From Lachnospiraceae bacterium (GTDB taxonomy: Bacteria > Bacillota > Clostridia > Lachnospirales > Lachnospiraceae), in NCBI GenBank assembly GCA_029008035.1, contig JAQXIY010000070.1:1-60384 (forward strand): 60,384 nt of DNA. The letters are read 5' to 3'. The notes under the pieces were generated by a model that searched no databases, was not told the origin of the DNA, and saw only the letters and a program-made list of their open reading frames with translations. Of the stretch, positions 56,289 through 60,384 are shown piece after piece. Each line of letters starts with the position of its first letter. Position 1 is the first letter of the stretch. A program made the position numbers and the translations under genes.

Positions 56289-57788
56289 TTAAGCTGTAGC
56301 TATCTCCTCATCCGTCTCCTGCTCCTGATTGGAAGCTTCTACCAGAGACTCGGTAATCTCGTTGATATCCTGGTATCCCTCCACCACAGAACCAATATTG
56401 CCGTGTAAGTCCATAATGCTTGAGGAAATCTCCTCCATGGCAGCAGAAGTAGCTTCCACCGCATCGTTGATGTGGTTCACATTCTCCAAAGTCTTTCCCA
56501 TCAACTGCTCCAGTTCCTGAGCCTGACGCTCCACCTGGGTTGCCTGTCCAAGCACCTGGGAAGTATTCTCCGAAATGCTCTGGAAGGATTCATTTACTTC
56601 TCGGGCATGTTCTGTACACGCCACAACCGACTTCTGTCCTGCCAGAATCTCTGCCTGCACCTGATTCGTCTGATTCTCAATCCCCTGCAAAATGCTATGA
56701 ATCTGCTCCGTGAACTTAGCAGAATCATCAGAGAGCTGACGAATCTCTGTGGCAACCACAGCAAACCCCTTGCCGTGTTCCCCTGCTCTGGCAGCCTCGA
56801 TGGAAGCATTCAAAGACAACAGATTCGTCTGTGATGTAATCTGATCCAGAGTGGCCAGAATCTCAATGATACGGGCATTCTCCTCGGAAAGGCTGGCAAT
56901 GGAACCTGCCACCACATCCATGCGGGCATTCAACTGCTCCATCTGATTGGACAAATCATTGACCAGTTTGCCGCCTTCCAACACCTGCGTATTGGTGTGA
57001 TTGGAGGCCTCCGCCATCTGGGTACTGCTGGTAGCAACATGCTGAATCTGCTCCACCCCGGACTGTACCATGGACTTAATATCCTCTATATCGTTCACCT
57101 CAGCCGCTGCCTTTCTGGCAATATCTTCAGTAGCGTCTGCTATCTGATCGGAAATTTCTCCTGTAACAGTGATGTTCTCGTTAATCTTACCGCTGGTGGT
57201 GTCCAGAACTCCCACAGATTTGCTAATATGCTCCAAGAGTTGTTCTGCTTTCTTACGCTCTTTCTCACTAGCCTTGTGGGTCTTCTTCAGCTGATTGAAC
57301 TGGGCCTTCGTCAGACGACTCAGGGAGATAAAAATCAACATACCACTGATAATGTAAACAACACACATAGCCATAGCATCTGTAGACCAGCTCTCTGCCA
57401 ACTTATCCACATACATATAGTAGAAGATTACCATACAAACAGAACTGATCACCGCCTGCATTACAATAGGACGAATGTCCTCATAAATCACCACAAAAAA
57501 GATGGACAAAAAGAACATCAAATAGTTGGTTGTGCAGGGAAAGGCAATCATCAATGCAATGCAAATCAGTGACATCAGCACTACCGTTGCGTACATCATA
57601 ATGACCGGCTTCACCTTATTGGCTGCCAACAAAAGCAGCAATGTAAACACCAGACCTCCCACTCCCATAGGAATCACCTGAGCAATCCCAACGAAAAAAG
57701 CATTCACCACGCATCTCATAACAATACTTATCAACAATGTCACTGCAATAATTCGATTCTTGTTACGAATCACGTCTTCATAATTCAT
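56289..57788 (-). CDS. Methyl-accepting chemotaxis protein with membrane-embedded N-terminus
   Basis: The 499-residue receptor has about five to six hydrophobic helices in residues 15-165 with almost no extracellular domain. A signalling coiled coil follows, with the MCP hairpin tip EIRQLSDDSAKFTEQI-type region and the conserved LSLNASIEAARAGEHGKGFAVVATEIRQL (given in part) near residue 330. Lacking an outer sensor, it may respond to membrane state, energy or internal signals. With yjfB it implies chemotaxis and motility elsewhere in the genome. Confidence 0.93.
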   Translation of the reverse strand: MNYEDVIRNKNRIIAVTLLISIVMRCVVNAFFVGIAQVIPMGVGGLVFTLLLLLAANKVKPVIMMYATVVLMSLICIALMIAFPCTTNYLMFFLSIFFVVIYEDIRPIVMQAVISSVCMVIFYYMYVDKLAESWSTDAMAMCVVYIISGMLIFISLSRLTKAQFNQLKKTHKASEKERKKAEQLLEHISKSVGVLDTTSGKINENITVTGEISDQIADATEDIARKAAAEVNDIEDIKSMVQSGVEQIQHVATSSTQMAEASNHTNTQVLEGGKLVNDLSNQMEQLNARMDVVAGSIASLSEENARIIEILATLDQITSQTNLLSLNASIEAARAGEHGKGFAVVATEIRQLSDDSAKFTEQIHSILQGIENQTNQVQAEILAGQKSVVACTEHAREVNESFQSISENTSQVLGQATQVERQAQELEQLMGKTLENVNHINDAVEATSAAMEEISSSIMDLHGNIGSVVEGYQDINEITESLVEASNQEQETDEEIATA

Positions 57789-57832
57789 CTCTGTATCCCT
57801 CCAATACCCTTATCTTATGTCACACTTAGATG

Positions 57833-58663
57833 TCACTGCATCCAGCTTCGAATCAACGCAATCTCTCTTGCATACCCCTCGTCATCATTGGGTGTCTCCA
57901 GAATGAACGGCTTCCCCTGTAACAGAGGATGTGTCACAACACCCTTAAGTCCTTCTTCTCCAATACAGCCCTGTCCAATCTTCTGGTGTCTGTCCTTATG
58001 ACTGTCCATTGGATTCATACTATCATTGATGTGTATCGCCTTCAAATAGGACAACCCTATCACTTCATCAAATTCTGCCAGAACCTCATCCAGCCGGTTC
58101 ACAATATCATAGCCTCCATCCCACACATGACAAGTATCCAAGCATACCCCAAGCTTGTCCTTGAGATGTACTCCGTCTATGATTTGTCGAATCTCTTGAA
58201 AATTCCTTCCAACCTCACTACCCTTGCCTGCCATAGTCTCCAACAAAACTGTGGTGGTCATCTCCGGGGTGAGTAAATCGTTGAGCACCTCTGTAATAAC
58301 GGCAATCCCTTCCCTGGCTCCCTGCCCCACATGGGAACCCGGATGAAAATTGTAATAATTGCCCGGTGTGTATTCCATCCGTTTCAAATCGTCTGCAAAC
58401 ATATCCTTTGCAAACTTGCGAATATCTGCCTTGTCCGAGCAAAGGTTCATCGTATAAGGCGCATGGGCCACCAGCGGCCCAAAATGATGTTCCTTGGCAT
58501 AAGCCAGGAACTCAGCAATGTCTGTCTCGTCTATCTCCTTTGCCTTACCCCCTCTGGGATTGCGGGTAAAAAAGGCAAAGGTATCGCCTCCCAGTGCCGT
58601 AGCTGCCTTGCCCATAGCAAGATAGCCCTTGGAGGACGACAAGTGATTACCTATATAAATCAT
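57833..58663 (-). CDS. nfo: Deoxyribonuclease IV (AP endonuclease)
   Basis: The 276-residue TIM-barrel enzyme cuts DNA at abasic sites in base excision repair. It binds three zinc ions through conserved residues visible in [62 protein letters not shown] and ETPND. Length and motif order match the Nfo family. It is divergent from the MATE gene and 45 bp upstream of the chemotaxis receptor gene in the same direction. Confidence 0.96.
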   Translation of the reverse strand: MIYIGNHLSSSKGYLAMGKAATALGGDTFAFFTRNPRGGKAKEIDETDIAEFLAYAKEHHFGPLVAHAPYTMNLCSDKADIRKFAKDMFADDLKRMEYTPGNYYNFHPGSHVGQGAREGIAVITEVLNDLLTPEMTTTVLLETMAGKGSEVGRNFQEIRQIIDGVHLKDKLGVCLDTCHVWDGGYDIVNRLDEVLAEFDEVIGLSYLKAIHINDSMNPMDSHKDRHQKIGQGCIGEEGLKGVVTHPLLQGKPFILETPNDDEGYAREIALIRSWMQ

Positions 58664-58736
58664 ACAAATAACTCCTTTGGGAATATTCCCCTAATGTATT
58701 TTTTATTATACAATAAGAAACTCTGTTAGGAAAGAG

Positions 58737-58764
58737 TTGTGAAAAAAATTTTTCGTGCTATGAT
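58737..58764 (+). promoter_or_regulatory. Promoter of the MATE gene
   Basis: TTGTGA (58737-58742), 16-nt spacer, TATGAT (58759-58764), about 50 nt before the chosen start. Confidence 0.6.
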
Positions 58765-58815
58765 TGGTAGATGAAAAAACAAGAACACTTGGAAACTGTA
58801 GAAAGGATCTGCATT

Positions 58816-60180
58816 ATGGCAAAAGATGTAACACAAAAACTGACGTCAGGAAAACCAATGTCATTGATTATCGGCTTTTCATTACCACTGCTTGTGGGCA
58901 TGCTGTTTCAACAGTTTTACAGCTTGGTGGACACCATTATCGTAGGTAAATGTCTGGGCGTAGAAGCACTGGCAGCCGTGGGTTCCACAGGTGCTATCAA
59001 CTTTTTGATTATCGGATTCTGTATGGGCGTGTGTAGCGGATTTGCAATCCCTGTGGCACAACGTTTCGGTGCAGAAGATTATGAAGGTCTGCGCAAGTAC
59101 GTTGCCAACAGTTTATGGCTTTGTTGTATTCTCTCTGCCATTATGACTGTAGTGGTAGGTGTGTTCTGCCGCCAGATTCTGATTCTGATGCAGACTCCTT
59201 CCAATATCATAGATCAGGCATATGCCTATATTTTTATCATATTTCTGGGTATTCCCGTGACCTATCTCTACAATATGACCTCGGGAATTATGCGCTCCCT
59301 TGGGGACAGCAAGACTCCCGTTTATTTTCTCCTTCTGGCCTCCGGATTAAACATTCTGTTGGATTTAATCTTTATGGCCGTGCTTGGTATGGGAGTGGAA
59401 GGTGCCGGATATGCTACGGTTATCTCTCAGTTTGTCTCAGGGATAGGCTGTCTGATTTTTATGAAGAAGCGATTTACCATACTTCGTATTACACGAGAGG
59501 ATTGGCGCTGGAGCAATCACTACGCCTCCACCCTGTGTCGCATGGGTATCCCTATGGGTCTTCAGTATTCCATCACTGCTATCGGCTCGGTCATCCTACA
59601 GACATCCGTGAACCGTCTGGGTTCCGATGCTGTAGCAGCCATAACTGCCGCCAATCGAATCAATGTGTTTATGGCCTGTCCATTCGACGCACTGGGTTCC
59701 ACCATGGCAACCTACGGTGGACAGAACGTGGGAGCCATGAAATTACAGCGTGTAAAGGATGGCTTAAAGTCAGCCACTTTCCTGGGCTTTTGTTACTCCG
59801 TCCTGGCAGTGGGTATCCTGTACTTTTTCAGCAGATTCCTGTTACTGCTGTTTTTGTCCCCATCAGAAGTGGAAATTATCGGCAACGCAAGGACATTCCT
59901 TTTAACCCAGGCTTACTTCTTTTTCCCATTGGCAATCGTTAATATTTTCCGGTTTATGATACAGGGAATGGGATTTTCTTCCTTTGCAGTACTTGCCGGT
60001 GTTATGGAAATGATTGCCCGAACCGTCATCGCTTTGACCCTGGTTCCCGCTGTGGGATTTATGGGAGCCTGCTTTGCCAGTCCCTTTGCCTGGATTTTGG
60101 CAGACCTGTTTTTGGTTCCGGCATTCTTCTACGTCCACAAGAAGTTACAAAAGAAATTCCAATCCGGATGTTGCTTATAA
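58816..60180 (+). CDS. MATE family multidrug/metabolite exporter
   Basis: The 454-residue transporter has twelve membrane helices in two six-helix bundles. The MATE signatures are SLPLLVGMLFQQFYSLVDTIIVG near the start and the matching IPMGLQYSITAIGSVILQ in the second half. It exports organic cations in exchange for Na+ or H+. The ATG at 58816 has AAAGGA eight bases upstream; a frame reading from 58771 has no ribosome site and would start on top of the promoter. The substrate is unknown. Confidence 0.94.
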   Translation: MAKDVTQKLTSGKPMSLIIGFSLPLLVGMLFQQFYSLVDTIIVGKCLGVEALAAVGSTGAINFLIIGFCMGVCSGFAIPVAQRFGAEDYEGLRKYVANSLWLCCILSAIMTVVVGVFCRQILILMQTPSNIIDQAYAYIFIIFLGIPVTYLYNMTSGIMRSLGDSKTPVYFLLLASGLNILLDLIFMAVLGMGVEGAGYATVISQFVSGIGCLIFMKKRFTILRITREDWRWSNHYASTLCRMGIPMGLQYSITAIGSVILQTSVNRLGSDAVAAITAANRINVFMACPFDALGSTMATYGGQNVGAMKLQRVKDGLKSATFLGFCYSVLAVGILYFFSRFLLLLFLSPSEVEIIGNARTFLLTQAYFFFPLAIVNIFRFMIQGMGFSSFAVLAGVMEMIARTVIALTLVPAVGFMGACFASPFAWILADLFLVPAFFYVHKKLQKKFQSGCCL

Positions 60181-60384
60181 CTTATAATTTAAATACAGGA
60201 TGGCAGTTGTCGGCTTGTGGGCCGCAGGTCAATCGCAGAATGCAGCACTTCTAAGCAGGACATTTTTATTGAGTCTATTACAACTGTCTTCTTAAGGTTC
60301 GACAGCGTGTGCTTGGACAGTTCGCCTGACGTGGATGTGAATGATTGAATTCGTGTCTGCCTTATGGTGTGATTTTTTCGAAAA
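60181..60384. other. Noncoding stretch with hairpins, possible structured RNA or leader
   Basis: No gene is visible in these last 204 bases. AACTGTC (about 60281) and GACAGTT (about 60316) pair exactly, and GGCAG/CTGCC could close a larger stem from about 60202 to 60362, with a T-run after it (60373-60378). The layout resembles a small RNA or leader with a terminator. I could not match it to 6S RNA, SRP RNA, tmRNA or a known riboswitch. Confidence 0.3.

Noticed and set aside
60281-60330. Resemblance of GGTTCGACAG to a tmRNA or tRNA T-arm
   Set aside because: No acceptor stem, no tag reading frame and no tRNA-like 3' end could be assembled around it.

Overview
The window looks like chromosomal DNA of a low-to-mid GC Clostridia, most likely a Lachnospiraceae species. 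This rests on gene content and order: glutamine synthetase type III, a phosphoglycerate-mutase-like homoserine kinase candidate beside hom, an FtsEX-S41 protease operon, an hprK-murB-rapZ-whiA-Crh cluster, strong AGGAGG ribosome sites and sigma-A type promoters. No phage, plasmid, IS transposase, CRISPR array or rRNA was seen. About four fifths of the genes are on the minus strand. A methyl-accepting chemotaxis protein and a YjfB motility protein suggest a motile cell.

Layout. 1-404: start of a polar amino acid permease and one copy of a structured repeat. 405-3927: DUF2752 protein, then a cell-wall module (C39 peptidase, L,D-transpeptidase, XRE regulator) with two identical operator palindromes set inside promoter spacers, then a divergent XRE gene. 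4013-8527: glpK and the threonine genes (ACT regulator, hom, homoserine kinase candidate). 8625-15188: SPFH protein, prfB with its programmed frameshift, S41 protease, ftsX, ftsE, PucR-type regulator. 15189-15956: a long AT-rich intergenic region with DnaA-box and TYGACA motifs and nested hairpins. 15957-23070: SH3-NlpC/P60 cell wall hydrolase with WalR-like boxes, trxB, yjfB, RidA, CvfB, acyl-ACP thioesterase, K+ channel, FNT channel, rhomboid. 23133-26679: PdxR regulator divergent from pdxS (broken by an in-frame stop) and pdxT, then an acetyltransferase. 26695-32125: EAL signalling protein, GH32 enzyme, a small cassette bounded by inverted repeats, tRNA-Gln, YigZ. 32251-38968: PBP1A, glnN, fba, lipid kinase. 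38990-49767: Crh-like HPr, whiA, rapZ, murB, M18 aminopeptidase, hprK, uvrC, ftsH, putP. 49828-55233: two ABC importers. 55311-60180: CorA, chemotaxis receptor, endonuclease IV, MATE exporter. 60181-60384: noncoding.

How the genes fit together. Wall growth and its control dominate (L,D-transpeptidase, C39 and NlpC/P60 enzymes, FtsEX, PBP1A, MurB). HprK and a Crh-like protein without the PTS histidine lie a few genes apart and probably form a carbon-sensing pair. PdxR faces its usual targets pdxST, but pdxS has a TAA in place of a lysine codon.

The most unusual signal is a family of three approximately 120-146 bp elements at 184-300, 10919-11064 and 51333-51474. They share a core of about 77 nt. 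In two copies this core is closed by long outer arms of unrelated sequence that nevertheless pair within each copy, and the apical stem shows two compensatory base-pair changes. All three sit 30-38 nt upstream of a minus-strand start codon. They are candidate cis-acting RNA structures or a palindromic mobile element, and I do not recognise the family. All statements come from reading the sequence; no database search was possible.
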